Positions 44,525-53,661 of a stretch of DNA of 64,000 nucleotides are shown here, piece by piece. The stretch lies in contig NZ_JAKQZA010000004.1 in NCBI RefSeq assembly GCF_023008165.1, positions 124,001-188,000 on the forward strand, given 5' to 3'. This DNA comes from Kordiimonas laminariae. GTDB taxonomy: Bacteria; Pseudomonadota; Alphaproteobacteria; Sphingomonadales; Kordiimonadaceae. The number at the start of each line of letters is the position of its first letter. Positions within the stretch are counted from its first letter, which is position 1. The position numbers were made by a program, and so were the translations under genes. Under the pieces are notes generated by a model. The model was not told where the DNA came from. It did no database searches and saw nothing but the letters and a program-made list of their open reading frames with translations.

Positions 44525-45960
44525 ATGAAGTATAAAGCTATAATTTTTACCGTGAAAATATGCGTATGCCTATTATCTTTTGCAGTGCGATCAACCGCCA
44601 TGGATGAACCTGCTCGGAAAGCGAAAGACGATGTGCTTGTTATCACCAATGCGCACGTCATCGTTGGGGATGCCAGCGATGTGAAGCAAAATCAGGCTGT
44701 TACCATTAGTGCAGGGCGTATACTTAAAATTCAGAGCATGCGGAATTTTATCAGAACGAATACAGAGGCAAAAATTCTTGATGCGCAGGGTGGGTATCTT
44801 ATCCCGGGGTTGATTGACACCCATGTTCATACAGCTGTGGGGCCTGTTGCGTTAAAGATAGAAGAGGGCATTCCGGTACCGTCCCAGGCACCGTCTCATG
44901 CGATTGCAGATCATACGATGGCTTCGCTCTTGAAATACGGTGTGACGGCTGCTCGCGATCCTGGTGGTAAAACTGAAATTACAGTGGCTACAAAGCTTAA
45001 GCAGCAAGCTGGAGAAATTTCTGGACCAATGTTGCAGGTTGCTGGTGAGGTAATTGACACAACGGTTTTCGAAAATCTGACAACTGCAGTTAAAGACATC
45101 CAGACCATAAAGGATGAAGTTAACCGCCAAGCAGACGCGGGTGTTGATTGGATTAAGCTATATAACACACTGCCCGAAGAGATGCTTCGCGCAGGTATTG
45201 AAGCAGCCCATGCTCGAAACCTGAAGGTAACTGGTCATTTGCAGGCGACAACATGGACAGATGCTGCGGAACTTGGCATCGATTCTATCGTTCATATCAT
45301 TCCTGCCTCAGCTGAGCTTCTTCCTGCGGCTAAGCGCGATGAGTATCATGATGCATCAATGAAAACCACGTCGATCCTGAAATGGTTTGAGCTTGCCGAT
45401 TTTAATTCGCCAGCCATCAAGCAAATGATTGATACCTTGAAACAGAACAACGTTTCTATCGATCTTACGCTCGTGTTTTTCCATGCGATGACATACGGAG
45501 ATGATGATCGCTACATCAAAAACCCGGCACTTTCAGATGCTGGAACAGAGCTGGTGGATAACTGGACCAATTTTTTAATGCAAACCTTGGCTGGACCTCA
45601 GAGGATTTTGACCATGCACAGAGCGTTTGGCCGCGGGTGCAAGAGTTTACAAAGCTGCTTTTTGATAGTGGTGTAACACTAACCGCGGGAACAGACGCGA
45701 ATAACCCTTGGGTTGTCCCTGGGGAGAGCTTGCATACAGAGCTTCAGTTGATGGTAGATGCAGGGATAAAACCGCGTGATGCTATTACAATTGCCACCAA
45801 AAATGGCGCAGACCTGCTTGGCTTGAGTGATCAAATTGGCACCATTGAGGCAGGTAAAAGAGCTGATTTGGTGCTTTTGAAAGATAATCCATACGCAGAT
45901 ATCAGGGCGACGAGGGACATTTTGTGGGTGATGCAAAATGGTCACCTGACAGGTCAATAA
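44525..45960 (+). pseudogene. Exported amidohydrolase interrupted by a frameshift
   Basis: A metal-dependent amidohydrolase (imidazolonepropionase-like) with a signal peptide, GLIDTHVHTA metal motif, and HIIPA and DANNPW later motifs. The first frame runs 44525-45676, but its last 30 codons are out of register; the true continuation (GWTSEDFDHAQSVWP, then TAGTDANNPW and GKRADLVLLKDNPYADI) is in the next frame to 45960. Adding one T to the run of six T at 45571-45576 joins them into one 478-residue protein. It is therefore a one-base deletion, a sequence error, or slippage at the T run. Confidence 0.8.
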
Positions 45961-46075
45961 TCGAGCCAAAAACTATCAGGAAATTCGAACGTTAACTTAA
46001 CCGCCCATAGAAGCAGATTTGCTCGAAAGAGTGTTTGCCATGGGCATTGTGAACCCAAAAAAGAAGAGACGAATT

Positions 46076-46318
46076 ATGCTTAAGAAGAAGATTATCCTTA
46101 TCGCGGCAGCTGTTGTAACAGGTATCATGTGGTGCGCTATGATTGCCGGGTTACTATTAGATGTAGATAATCAAACATTCATATATCTGGTTACCGCGAC
46201 AGCAATTGTAACGGAAATTGGCTTTTGGGTGGCAGCATCTGTTTTCGGTGTTGCAGTGTTTCAGGCACGCCGGAAAGTATTGGCAGCATTTATGAGGCCT
46301 TTTCGTTCGGCGCAGTAA
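46076..46318 (+). CDS. Small two-TM membrane protein of unknown function
   Basis: An 80-residue protein with a basic start (MLKKKIIL), two hydrophobic segments (about 5-28 and 35-62) and a basic C-terminal end. I do not recognise a family. ATG 46076 has only a weak GAGA site; a longer TTG frame to 46019 is possible. A hairpin follows at 46359. Confidence 0.5.
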   Translation: MLKKKIILIAAAVVTGIMWCAMIAGLLLDVDNQTFIYLVTATAIVTEIGFWVAASVFGVAVFQARRKVLAAFMRPFRSAQ

Positions 46319-46358
46319 TGCTATCTGACTATTGAAGCACAAAAGCTTAAAGCCTTCT

Positions 46359-46399
46359 AACGTCCGCTGGAATAGTATTTCCTGCGGGCGTTTGTGTTT
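46359..46399 (+). terminator. Terminator after the small membrane gene
   Basis: AACGTCCGC (46359-46367) pairs with GCGGGCGTT (46384-46392) over 9 bp with one G-U, followed by TGTGTTT. Confidence 0.65.
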
Positions 46400-46418
46400 A
46401 CGAAACGAATATTTTTAC

Positions 46419-46463
46419 TTGACTCATCGGTAAGCCATTGCTTACCGTAAGTCATGGCTTACC
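46419..46463 (+). promoter_or_regulatory. ArsR promoter with tandem operators over the start codon
   Basis: A -35-like TTGACT (46419-46424) precedes two 18-base sites in direct repeat: GGTAAGCCATTGCTTACC (46429-46446), a 7-base inverted repeat, and CGTAAGTCATGGCTTACC (46446-46463), which contains the ATG of the ArsR gene (46454). A -10 17 bases downstream of TTGACT (TTACCG, poor) would put the transcript start at or near the ATG, so the mRNA may be leaderless; no ribosome site precedes the ATG. Confidence 0.6.
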
Positions 46464-46765
46464 AAGAGATATTCACAGCACTGGCTGACCCAACCCGTCG
46501 GCATATTTTTGAAACACTTCGCAGTGAACCAAAAACTGTCAGTGAGCTGGCTAAATTACAGCCAGTAAGCAGGCCTGCGGTTTCCCAGCATTTAAAGGTG
46601 CTTCAACAAGCAAATCTAGTGGATGTGGAAGCCAGAGGTACAAAACGTCTTTATTCCATTAACTGGGCAGGGCTAAGGGAGCTGAGAGAGTATCTAGATA
46701 GCTTCTGGAATGATGCCTTAAGCGCCTATCAGGCCGAAATAGAACGCCGGATGAAAACCAATTAG
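46454..46765 (+). CDS. ArsR-family transcriptional repressor
   Basis: A 103-residue winged-helix regulator: ALADPTRRHIFETLRSEPKT, then VSELAKLQPVSRPAVSQHLK and VLQQANLVDVEARGTKRLYS. No metal-binding Cys pair is present, which fits the SRPBCC-linked subgroup of ArsR. It starts at ATG 46454, within a second copy of its own putative operator, and has no ribosome site. It is followed after 9 bases by an SRPBCC gene with which it forms a common ArsR-AHSA1 pair. Confidence 0.93.
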   Translation: MAYQEIFTALADPTRRHIFETLRSEPKTVSELAKLQPVSRPAVSQHLKVLQQANLVDVEARGTKRLYSINWAGLRELREYLDSFWNDALSAYQAEIERRMKTN

Positions 46766-46774
46766 GAGACTTTT

Positions 46775-47245
46775 ATGTTCGATCCTATCGTTAAGCGTAT
46801 TGAAGTTCCGTGTAGCCAAGAAAAAGCATTTAATATTTTTGTAGGTGAAATGATAACCTGGTGGCCTGTTGACCGCTTCACCACCTCTGCCATGAGTGGT
46901 AAAAAGGTAGAGGATATCCGAGTGGAAGCAAAGGAAGGTGGTACAATCACCGAGGTGAGTTCAGACGGAAGTGAAACTCATTGGGGCCGTATTAAAACCT
47001 ATGATCCGTTTGGTTATGTCGCTATGGATTTTCATATCCCAAGTCCCAATGGTATGCGCGATGAAGCAAGCCTGGTGGAGGTAACCTTCACAGTTCTTGA
47101 TGCTCAGCGTACTATGGTGGAGCTTAAGCAGAGCAATTGGGAAGCGTTTGGTGATAAAGAGCGTGCCGAAGGCATCTGGGGTGGTTACAATTTTGGTTGG
47201 GGCCTTATCTTCGAGCAAGGTTATAAAACTGCATGTGAGAGCTGA
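46775..47245 (+). CDS. SRPBCC (AHSA1-like) domain protein
   Basis: A 156-residue START-like protein (VKRIEVPCSQEKAFNIFVGE, MITWWPVDRF, and KTYDPFGYVAMDFH, with a C-terminal helix GYNFGWGLIFEQGYKT). The pocket suggests binding of a small hydrophobic ligand; no enzyme activity is implied. GGAG precedes the ATG. It is coupled to the ArsR gene in front, so it should be expressed when the repressor leaves its operator. Confidence 0.88.
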   Translation: MFDPIVKRIEVPCSQEKAFNIFVGEMITWWPVDRFTTSAMSGKKVEDIRVEAKEGGTITEVSSDGSETHWGRIKTYDPFGYVAMDFHIPSPNGMRDEASLVEVTFTVLDAQRTMVELKQSNWEAFGDKERAEGIWGGYNFGWGLIFEQGYKTACES

Positions 47246-47504
47246 TCAGTTTCCATCTTTATGGTGAGCGCAGATAAGTTCAAGTTCTGTGCTTAGTAAA
47301 GGTTCACCAGTCAGTGTGCAGGTGTCGGCGCTTTGTTTTCACCGTGCCTGCATTTAATGCCTTAGCGAAACTTCCTATGGTTTTATTGCCCGCTAAGTGG
47401 GAATGCTCAATTACCCGTGAAGAGATTATATTTCTCCTTAATAAATATTGATACGATATAACGTATTGTGTATTAAAGAAGCTTATTTAAAAGGGGGATA
47501 GTAT

Positions 47505-48779
47505 ATGCGGTATGTTCTAGGCGGCCTTGTTGCAGCCATTAGTGCTTTTGTAATTATGGCGTTCATTGTTGCAAATGCAGTTTTTGGCTGGACACGAACG
47601 GCTATTGCGCCAAGCGGTGATGCGCATGCATTTGTTAGCGCAGCTTCTGAATATATGAACACGGAGAACCGGGGCAATGCTGTCATGATGCTTCTGGAAG
47701 ACGGAGCAATAGTCGGTGAATATTCCGTGGCAAAGGGCGAAAAGGTTGACCGTCATACTCATTTTCAGCTCGCATCGCTCAGTAAGTGGGTTTCCGCTTG
47801 GGGGGTGATGACGTTGGTGGAGGCAGGGAAGCTTGATCTAGATGCTCCTGTGGCACGGTATTTGAGCCGATGGTCCTTGCCTTCGAGTGATTTTGATCAT
47901 GATAAAGTCACTATTCGTCGCCTGTTGAGCCACACGGCAGGTTTAACCGACGGACTGGGGTATTCTGGCTTCAGTGCAGATGAAGCTATACAGTCACTTG
48001 AGGAGTCTTTGACGCAGGCAAGGGATAAACCAGACTATACGGACGGCAGGGTGCGCGTAGGTATTGAGCCTGGGACCATGTATAATTACTCAGGAGGTGG
48101 TTTCACGCTGCTACAGCTCGTAATTGAGGAGGTGAGTGGGCAATCCTTCAACAGTTATATGCGGGAGAAAGTACTTATTCCCTTGGGGATGGAGCACTCA
48201 ACATATGTGTTGAGTGAGGATAATGATAATCTCGCGCAGTTCTTTGATGAAAATGGCCAGATTGCCCCTCATTATCGTTATACTGCTTTGGCAGCTGCCT
48301 CGTTATATGCCCCAGCATTGGATATTGCCCGCTTTCTTCAGGCACATGCAGTAGGTCCTAACGGGGAACCTGTGGGCCGAAACATACTATCGCCAGAAAC
48401 GCTGGAAATAATGCGAATGCCTATGGGGTACAGCCTTGGGTTTGAGGTATATGGTGTCGGAGTTGGGCTGTACGGAACAGATAAGGCAGGTGAATATGTT
48501 ATTGGCCACGATGGCAGCAATCGTCCAGCAATTGGCACGACAGCCAGAATAAATCCATCGACGGGAGATGGGATTATCATACTGGCGACGGGACATAGGA
48601 ATTTAGCCACAAAAATAGCCGGTGAATGGGGTGTTTGGAAAACCGGAAAACCAGATATTGGTCTTATTTTTAATGAGATACTTGGGACTATAAAGTTAGC
48701 ACTTGTTATTGGGCTTATCGTCTTTATCTCTATATTAATCTTGTGGTTAAGACGGCCTGTAAAGAAAGTTTCTAGTTGA
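47505..48779 (+). CDS. Serine hydrolase (class C beta-lactamase family), membrane-anchored
   Basis: A 424-residue protein with an N-terminal membrane segment (residues 4-27), the beta-lactamase-family SxxK motif Ser91-Leu-Ser-Lys94, a YNYSGGG segment at about 193-199 in place of YxN (Asn is replaced by Gly), a GHDGSN motif, and a second membrane helix near the C-terminus (about 398-417). The family includes D-aminopeptidases and esterases; the changed YxN motif makes true lactamase activity unlikely. A strong AAGGGGG site lies upstream. Confidence 0.85.
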   Translation: MRYVLGGLVAAISAFVIMAFIVANAVFGWTRTAIAPSGDAHAFVSAASEYMNTENRGNAVMMLLEDGAIVGEYSVAKGEKVDRHTHFQLASLSKWVSAWGVMTLVEAGKLDLDAPVARYLSRWSLPSSDFDHDKVTIRRLLSHTAGLTDGLGYSGFSADEAIQSLEESLTQARDKPDYTDGRVRVGIEPGTMYNYSGGGFTLLQLVIEEVSGQSFNSYMREKVLIPLGMEHSTYVLSEDNDNLAQFFDENGQIAPHYRYTALAAASLYAPALDIARFLQAHAVGPNGEPVGRNILSPETLEIMRMPMGYSLGFEVYGVGVGLYGTDKAGEYVIGHDGSNRPAIGTTARINPSTGDGIIILATGHRNLATKIAGEWGVWKTGKPDIGLIFNEILGTIKLALVIGLIVFISILILWLRRPVKKVSS

Positions 48780-48867
48780 AATGATGATATTGCCAAGGCT
48801 TGAGCGTGGTGGCGAGTAAGCCTTGGTGTTCCGCAAGCAATATCAAACAAAAAGTAAGTCGGTTTAG

Positions 48868-49350
48868 CTATAGCTTCTTTAATAGGGCGCCAAGTTGTTG
48901 TTTTTCTTCTACTGTAAGCGAAGATAATTCGCTATGCGCCAGATTAAACCGGTCTACAGCAACTGTTTCGGCCAGTGTAACACCATCAGCGGTCAGACAC
49001 GCTAAGTGTACTCTTTTATCTGCTGTGTCCTGAATACGAGCAATTAAACCTTTTCGCTCTAACCTATCTAGTGCAGTTGTCATCGCGCCCGATGTTAATA
49101 TCACCGAACGGCAAAGCTCAGTGGGTGTTAAGCGGTAAGGCTCGCCGCTCCGCCTGAGTGTAGCGATGATATCGAAATCCGTATATTTCAGGTCGTACTT
49201 TTTAAGGGTTCGATTGGCATCGGCTTCAAAGCGGTTCCCAAGATGAAGAATTCTTCCAACCACTTGCATCGCAGATGTATCCAGCTCAGGGCATTCAGTT
49301 TTCCACTGGCTACATAGTTCATCAATCGCATCGTTAGTCGGCTTGGTCAT
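48868..49350 (-). CDS. MarR family transcriptional regulator
   Basis: A 160-residue winged-helix regulator with YTDFDIIATLRRSGEPYRLT, LCRSVILTSGAMTTALDRLE and RKGLIARIQDTADKRVHLAC. It is divergent from the serine hydrolase at 49473 and the region between holds palindromic sites, so it may control both itself and that gene. Confidence 0.9.
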   Translation of the reverse strand: MTKPTNDAIDELCSQWKTECPELDTSAMQVVGRILHLGNRFEADANRTLKKYDLKYTDFDIIATLRRSGEPYRLTPTELCRSVILTSGAMTTALDRLERKGLIARIQDTADKRVHLACLTADGVTLAETVAVDRFNLAHSELSSLTVEEKQQLGALLKKL

Positions 49351-49394
49351 ACTACATACTTTGTTCGTTATTCATCATTTGGTTGTAATTTATC

Positions 49395-49425
49395 TTGACA
49401 TCAAAGTAAATACCTTTACGTAAAG
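49395..49425. promoter_or_regulatory. Candidate MarR operator and promoter in the divergent region
   Basis: TTGACA (49395-49400) is a good -35 and its overlap with the dyad TTGA-CA-TCAA (49395-49404), plus the perfect 12-base palindrome CTTTACGTAAAG (49414-49425), marks probable MarR binding sites over the promoter of the serine hydrolase gene. Confidence 0.5.
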
Positions 49426-49472
49426 ATATGTGCGTTAGACACAATAAATAATAATATTTGCGAGGATTTATA

Positions 49473-50900
49473 ATGATACAAAGCGCTTACGTTGGCGTTC
49501 AAAGGTCTTTGGCTTTTGCCGCTGTACTCTTTATGGCTACACTCTCAACGGTTTTACATGCTGAAGATGATGTAACACACAACCTTTCCGAATTAATGGA
49601 AGCGAGCCATGAACGCGGGCTCTATAATGGTAATATTCTGATCACTAAGGGTGATGAGATACTGTTTGAAAAATCTTATGGGTATTTTAGTGGCGATAAA
49701 ACCCGAGTGCTGGATAGCCAGTCCGTTTTCAGCATAGGCTCAATAGCGAAAGAATTTAACGCCGTAGCTATCATGATGCTGGTTGAAGAGGGTAAAATCA
49801 GCCTCGAGGGCCCGGTATCAAAATATTTCCCGGATCTGCCTGCGTGGGCAAACACTGTAAAAGTGAAGCACCTTCTTAACTACACAAGCGGACTACCGCG
49901 TGTGAAATGGGGCGAGATTAAAAACCACAACGATGCTTTTGATGATCTAAAAGAGCTTGAAAAGCTGCCGTTCACACCGGGTGAGGGCTATCTCTATACT
50001 AATAACAATGTATTCCTTCAGCGGATGATCATTGAAAAGGTCACAGGGCAATCGTTTACGGCCTTTGCAACAGACAATATTCTTAAACCACTGGGCATGA
50101 CAGGCGCACTCGTTGATCCCGCTCCTGGTGAAGGGCCTGTTACGGCTTCATTCAGTAGCGAATTTGTAAATGATGCACACTCGCATCCACCAATCGAAGG
50201 CTGGGTGTTTGTAACCGCTGAAGATATGGTGAAATGGTTTAAGGCACTGCATTCCCAACAGTTGATAACTAAAGAGTCTATGAAGACTGTGTTTGCGTCT
50301 TTTTCACCGCAACAACTTGGCGCAATGGGGGAAGGTAGATACAGCCCCAATGGTGACGTTAACTATCACAGGCATCACGGTTCTCATTCGAACTATGAAG
50401 CGCTTGTTACCTACAGAAAAACAGATGATATCTCTATTGTTTTACTGACAAACAGCAAAAGCCGAAAGATCGGTGATATTACAATCGCTGTTGAAAATAT
50501 TCTGGATGGGAAAGCTTATCGTTCCCCTAAAAAATCATTCAGTACAGTAATTGTGGGTGAATGTGGGAAAGGCGCGGCAGCATGCCTTGCGGCATACGAG
50601 AAGTTGAAAGTAAGCGATCCTGATCTCTATGATTTTGATAATGAATTTGCACTCAACAACGTTGGTTACCATTTCCTTGGCAATGGGGATACCGAAGGTG
50701 CAATCCTCATTTTTGAAAAGCTGGTGAGCGAATTCCCGAAAGCCGCCAATCCCTATGATAGTTTGGGCGAAGCCTATGTCAAAGCAAAGCAGTTTGATCT
50801 GGCGCTTAAGAGCTATCAGCGTGCTTTTGAACTAAACCCTGAAAACACTCATGCAGAAGCCATGATTGAGAAAATCAAAGGCTGGATACAGGGCAACTAG
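49473..50900 (+). CDS. Exported serine hydrolase (beta-lactamase family) with TPR region
   Basis: A 475-residue protein: signal peptide to about residue 30 (TVLHA), beta-lactamase-family domain with SxxK Ser90-Ile-Ala-Lys93, YLYTNNN as the YxN motif (Tyr-Thr-Asn), and HHGSH as the third motif, then C-terminal TPR-like repeats (NNVGYHFLGNGDTEGAI, YDSLGEAYVKAKQFDLALKS). All catalytic motifs look complete. ATG 49473 has GAGGA upstream. It is followed by a related lipoprotein gene after a UUCG hairpin. Confidence 0.88.
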   Translation: MIQSAYVGVQRSLAFAAVLFMATLSTVLHAEDDVTHNLSELMEASHERGLYNGNILITKGDEILFEKSYGYFSGDKTRVLDSQSVFSIGSIAKEFNAVAIMMLVEEGKISLEGPVSKYFPDLPAWANTVKVKHLLNYTSGLPRVKWGEIKNHNDAFDDLKELEKLPFTPGEGYLYTNNNVFLQRMIIEKVTGQSFTAFATDNILKPLGMTGALVDPAPGEGPVTASFSSEFVNDAHSHPPIEGWVFVTAEDMVKWFKALHSQQLITKESMKTVFASFSPQQLGAMGEGRYSPNGDVNYHRHHGSHSNYEALVTYRKTDDISIVLLTNSKSRKIGDITIAVENILDGKAYRSPKKSFSTVIVGECGKGAAACLAAYEKLKVSDPDLYDFDNEFALNNVGYHFLGNGDTEGAILIFEKLVSEFPKAANPYDSLGEAYVKAKQFDLALKSYQRAFELNPENTHAEAMIEKIKGWIQGN

Positions 50901-50908
50901 AGATAGCT

Positions 50909-50926
50909 GTGCACTTTCGAGTGCAC
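50909..50926 (+). other. UUCG-loop hairpin between the two serine hydrolase genes
   Basis: GTGCACT (50909-50915), TTCG, AGTGCAC (50920-50926): a perfect 7-bp stem with the very stable UUCG tetraloop. No T run follows, so it may protect or process mRNA rather than end it. Confidence 0.6.
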
Positions 50927-50966
50927 TTACCAACAAAGCTACTTCTAACTATAAAGCGATACGAAG

Positions 50967-52007
50967 ATGAAATACCTATTTTCTGTTTTGTTACTGCTTA
51001 CGTCGGTAACGCTATCAGGCTGTCAAAGCCACACTTCCATAGCTTCCTATATGGATGAACTCGCCGCCCAAGGTGAGTTTAACGGCAATATTCTCGTCGT
51101 TAAAAATGGTGAAACGCTTTACGAAAATTCTTTCGGTTTTGCAGATGCTTCTAAAACAGCACAGCTCACCAAAGAACACCGTTTCGGTTTAGGGTCGATA
51201 TACAAAGAGTTTCCTGCGGTTGCCATCATGCAGCTAGAGGAAAAGGGGCTGTTGAGTGTAGATGATAAGATCGATACTTACCTGAAAGGCCTTCCAGGCT
51301 GGGCATCAAAAATCTCAATCAAAAACTTGCTGCAATATACAAGTGGTCTGCCGAAAGTAGCATGGGAAAAGTATCTAGAAAGAGGTGAGATAATAACGGA
51401 TGCAAAAATTCAACAGGACCTCTTCAATGTTGAAGAATTAAACTTTGTGCCTGGCGAAGATTATTTATACACTAATTATAGCCCTATGCTGCTGGCTCAA
51501 ATTGTTGAAGTAATTACAGGCCAAACATTCAACGATTATGTATTCCAAAATCTGTTTCTTCCGTATTCCATAAACAATACTACAACACATACGGTAATAC
51601 CGTTTGTAGATAAGCATTTAATGGCTATTCCGTTTGATAAGGCCTTCAAGGAAGATGCTTGGAAGCTGGAAATTTCAAGGGCATTGTTTTATTTCACTGC
51701 GCGTGATCTGTATCAGTGGGTAGATCAGCTTCACGCCAATAAAATCATCAATGCAGAATCCTTTAAGCTGCTATCTGAAGAAGCGGATTTCTTCGGTAAT
51801 ATTCAGGCTCCGCTGGGGTCGGTTGAGTGGAGTGATGAGAATGTTGTTGAACATACACATCACGGCGAAAACGGCAATTTTGAAAGCGTCATGCGAAGAT
51901 ATTACAGCGGTGATGATGAGCTTACTATCATCGTGTTTTCTAATCAGAAACGACAAAATATGTTTGAAATTTCAGATGAAATTAAAAGCATTCTGAAGTT
52001 CGATTAA
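50967..52007 (+). CDS. Serine hydrolase lipoprotein (beta-lactamase family)
   Basis: A 346-residue protein with a lipobox ending at Cys19 (VTLSGC). The beta-lactamase-family SxxK is Ser77-Ile-Tyr-Lys80, the YxN motif is YLYTNY (Tyr-Thr-Asn), and HHGENGN serves as the third motif. It shares many stretches with the preceding gene (FNGNILVVKNGETLYE, FVPGEDYLYTN) and is clearly a paralogue without the TPR tail. Expected location is the periplasmic face of a membrane. Confidence 0.85.
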   Translation: MKYLFSVLLLLTSVTLSGCQSHTSIASYMDELAAQGEFNGNILVVKNGETLYENSFGFADASKTAQLTKEHRFGLGSIYKEFPAVAIMQLEEKGLLSVDDKIDTYLKGLPGWASKISIKNLLQYTSGLPKVAWEKYLERGEIITDAKIQQDLFNVEELNFVPGEDYLYTNYSPMLLAQIVEVITGQTFNDYVFQNLFLPYSINNTTTHTVIPFVDKHLMAIPFDKAFKEDAWKLEISRALFYFTARDLYQWVDQLHANKIINAESFKLLSEEADFFGNIQAPLGSVEWSDENVVEHTHHGENGNFESVMRRYYSGDDELTIIVFSNQKRQNMFEISDEIKSILKFD

Positions 52008-52126
52008 CTGCTGAAGCCGTTCTATTTGGCTGGTGAGCCTTAGGGCTCATCACATCTTGTGCTCTCGCTTTTACTGTGATTAAACTTTTGTTGGGTACGA
52101 GGTAATACTTCAACAGGGGAAGCTCT

Positions 52127-52576
52127 ATGCAGATAAATCTGGAAAAGAACGATATTTTATTACTGATCGCGGCAGCGCTTACAGTTGTCGGGGCGTTTGG
52201 GCCGATGATCAATTTGGCTGGAATTGATACGGTTTCCTATGCCGATGCTGCCAGTCCTGAAGTATATGCCCTTGTGGTATTGGCGCTGGCTGCGCCGCTT
52301 ATCGGTTTGTTCAAAGACCGCAAGTTTTCACTGTTTGCTGCTATCGGCGCCTGGCTTGTGCTCTTGTGGCCCGTGCTCAAGAATATTGGTTCAGGTGGTG
52401 AAGATGATGGCGGCCTTCTTGGCAAGATTACTGATGCAGCCGCAGATCCACTTCAGAAAGTAACAGAGCAGATTTTCAGCAATGTACTGGATTTTGAATG
52501 GGGTGGGTACGCTTTCCTCATTGGCATGATCCTATTGCTGGTTGGTAGTGTCAGGGGATTTATGGGCACTAAATAG
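52127..52576 (+). CDS. Membrane protein of unknown function
   Basis: A 149-residue protein with about four membrane segments (residues 10-32, 43-62, 67-87 and 124-145) and a glycine/aspartate-rich polar loop (GSGGEDDGGLLGK). I do not recognise a family. AGGGGAAG before ATG is a strong ribosome site. A terminator follows at 52585. Confidence 0.65.
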   Translation: MQINLEKNDILLLIAAALTVVGAFGPMINLAGIDTVSYADAASPEVYALVVLALAAPLIGLFKDRKFSLFAAIGAWLVLLWPVLKNIGSGGEDDGGLLGKITDAAADPLQKVTEQIFSNVLDFEWGGYAFLIGMILLLVGSVRGFMGTK

Positions 52577-52584
52577 ACCATTAT

Positions 52585-52607
52585 ACACCCGGTTTAGCCG
52601 GGTGTTT
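52585..52607 (+). terminator. Terminator after the small membrane gene
   Basis: ACACCCGG (52585-52592) pairs with CCGGGTGT (52598-52605), followed by TTT. Bidirectional use with the convergent gene at 52622 is possible. Confidence 0.7.
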
Positions 52608-52621
52608 AATGGTGGGGCCGC

Positions 52622-53158
52622 TTAAAGCAAGCTCACTAAGGCGTCTTTCAGTTTTGTGGCTAAAGCTTCATTTGAAAGTGCGCCGGTTTCCATATCAAAA
52701 TTCTCATAGAAACTAGGGATAGACAGGCTGGCTTTCACATCACCTGCAAAATGAGGTGCGGATGTCTCTGCTGCTGCAAGCACATTACGTGCGCCGCCCG
52801 CACCGGGCGATGTGGCCAACAGCACCATCGGCTTACCCTGAAATACCTTTGGGTCAATCCTTGAAACCCAGTCAAACAGGTTTTTATAAGCTGCTGTATA
52901 GGAACCATTATGTTCCGCGAAAGAAATGATCACTGCATCCGCGGCGCCGATTTTATCGAAAAAGGCCTGAGCTAGTTCTGGTTTCCCTAGTTGATTTTCG
53001 CGGTCGATGCTGAAAAGCGGTAGTTCATAATCATTAATATCCAGAATTTCTGTTGTGATATCAGGCTGAGCGCTGGCTAGCATTTCTGCTGCATGTGTTA
53101 CCAGTTGTTTGTTAATGGATTGGCTGCTGTTTGTTGCTGCAAATGCTAGAATATTCAT
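52622..53158 (-). CDS. NADPH-dependent FMN reductase family protein
   Basis: A 178-residue flavodoxin-fold enzyme: the phosphate-binding start ATNSSQSINKQLV, the SFAEHNGSYTAAYKNLFDW active-site stretch and LLATSPGAGGARN loop fit the NADPH-dependent FMN reductase/quinone reductase family. It follows the glyoxalase-like gene by 21 bases on the same strand. Divergent LysR suggests induction by electrophiles or quinones. Confidence 0.88.
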   Translation of the reverse strand: MNILAFAATNSSQSINKQLVTHAAEMLASAQPDITTEILDINDYELPLFSIDRENQLGKPELAQAFFDKIGAADAVIISFAEHNGSYTAAYKNLFDWVSRIDPKVFQGKPMVLLATSPGAGGARNVLAAAETSAPHFAGDVKASLSIPSFYENFDMETGALSNEALATKLKDALVSLL

Positions 53159-53179
53159 GGGATATCTCCTGTCGCGGTA

Positions 53180-53593
53180 TTACTGTTTAAGGCTTTCAAG
53201 GCCTGTGTATTCAATGAACTCAATAACATTGTCATCAGGGTCCCTCACAAAGAAGGATAAGCCTGTTGAAACTCGGTGTGGCTCACCGCTAAGCGGAATA
53301 TCAAGGCTGGATAACTGGCTGAGCACAGCATCTGCATCTGTCACCTCAAGCGCAACATGGGTATAGCCTGTATATTTTTGTGGGCCTTCCATCAGGATAT
53401 TGTTCTTGCTGCCCTGATTGGCGTTCAGAATGAAATTGATATTAATGCCTGATGGATGCTCCATAATGGCTACTGGCTCTGGCCCGATTGGGCCTGCAAT
53501 AAATTCAAAGCCTAGTTTGCTGTAAAAGCTTCTCGCTTTTTCCAGATCACTAACCCTAAGGCCAATGTGGTTCACTCTGGTTAATTCTTTCAT
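53180..53593 (-). CDS. VOC family protein (glyoxalase/bleomycin-resistance fold)
   Basis: A 137-residue metalloenzyme-fold protein: the N-terminal VNHIGLRVSDLEKARSFYSK includes a metal His, HVALEVTD provides a second, and DPDDNVIEFIEY holds the Glu. The start at 53593 is set by GAGG 9 bases upstream; other ATGs lie 3 and 5 codons before. With the FMN reductase gene it forms a two-gene unit divergent from LysR. Confidence 0.88.
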   Translation of the reverse strand: MKELTRVNHIGLRVSDLEKARSFYSKLGFEFIAGPIGPEPVAIMEHPSGININFILNANQGSKNNILMEGPQKYTGYTHVALEVTDADAVLSQLSSLDIPLSGEPHRVSTGLSFFVRDPDDNVIEFIEYTGLESLKQ

Positions 53594-53661
53594 CTTACTC
53601 ATCCTCAATCTGCTGTTCGTGGCTGTTGATTAAGAATGTATGTGGTTTCGTTTTTGTTGTG

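Noticed and set aside
45571-45576. Programmed frameshift in the amidohydrolase
   Set aside because: A T run alone is not enough; simple deletion or sequencing error is more likely, so it is listed as a pseudogene with slippage only as a possibility.
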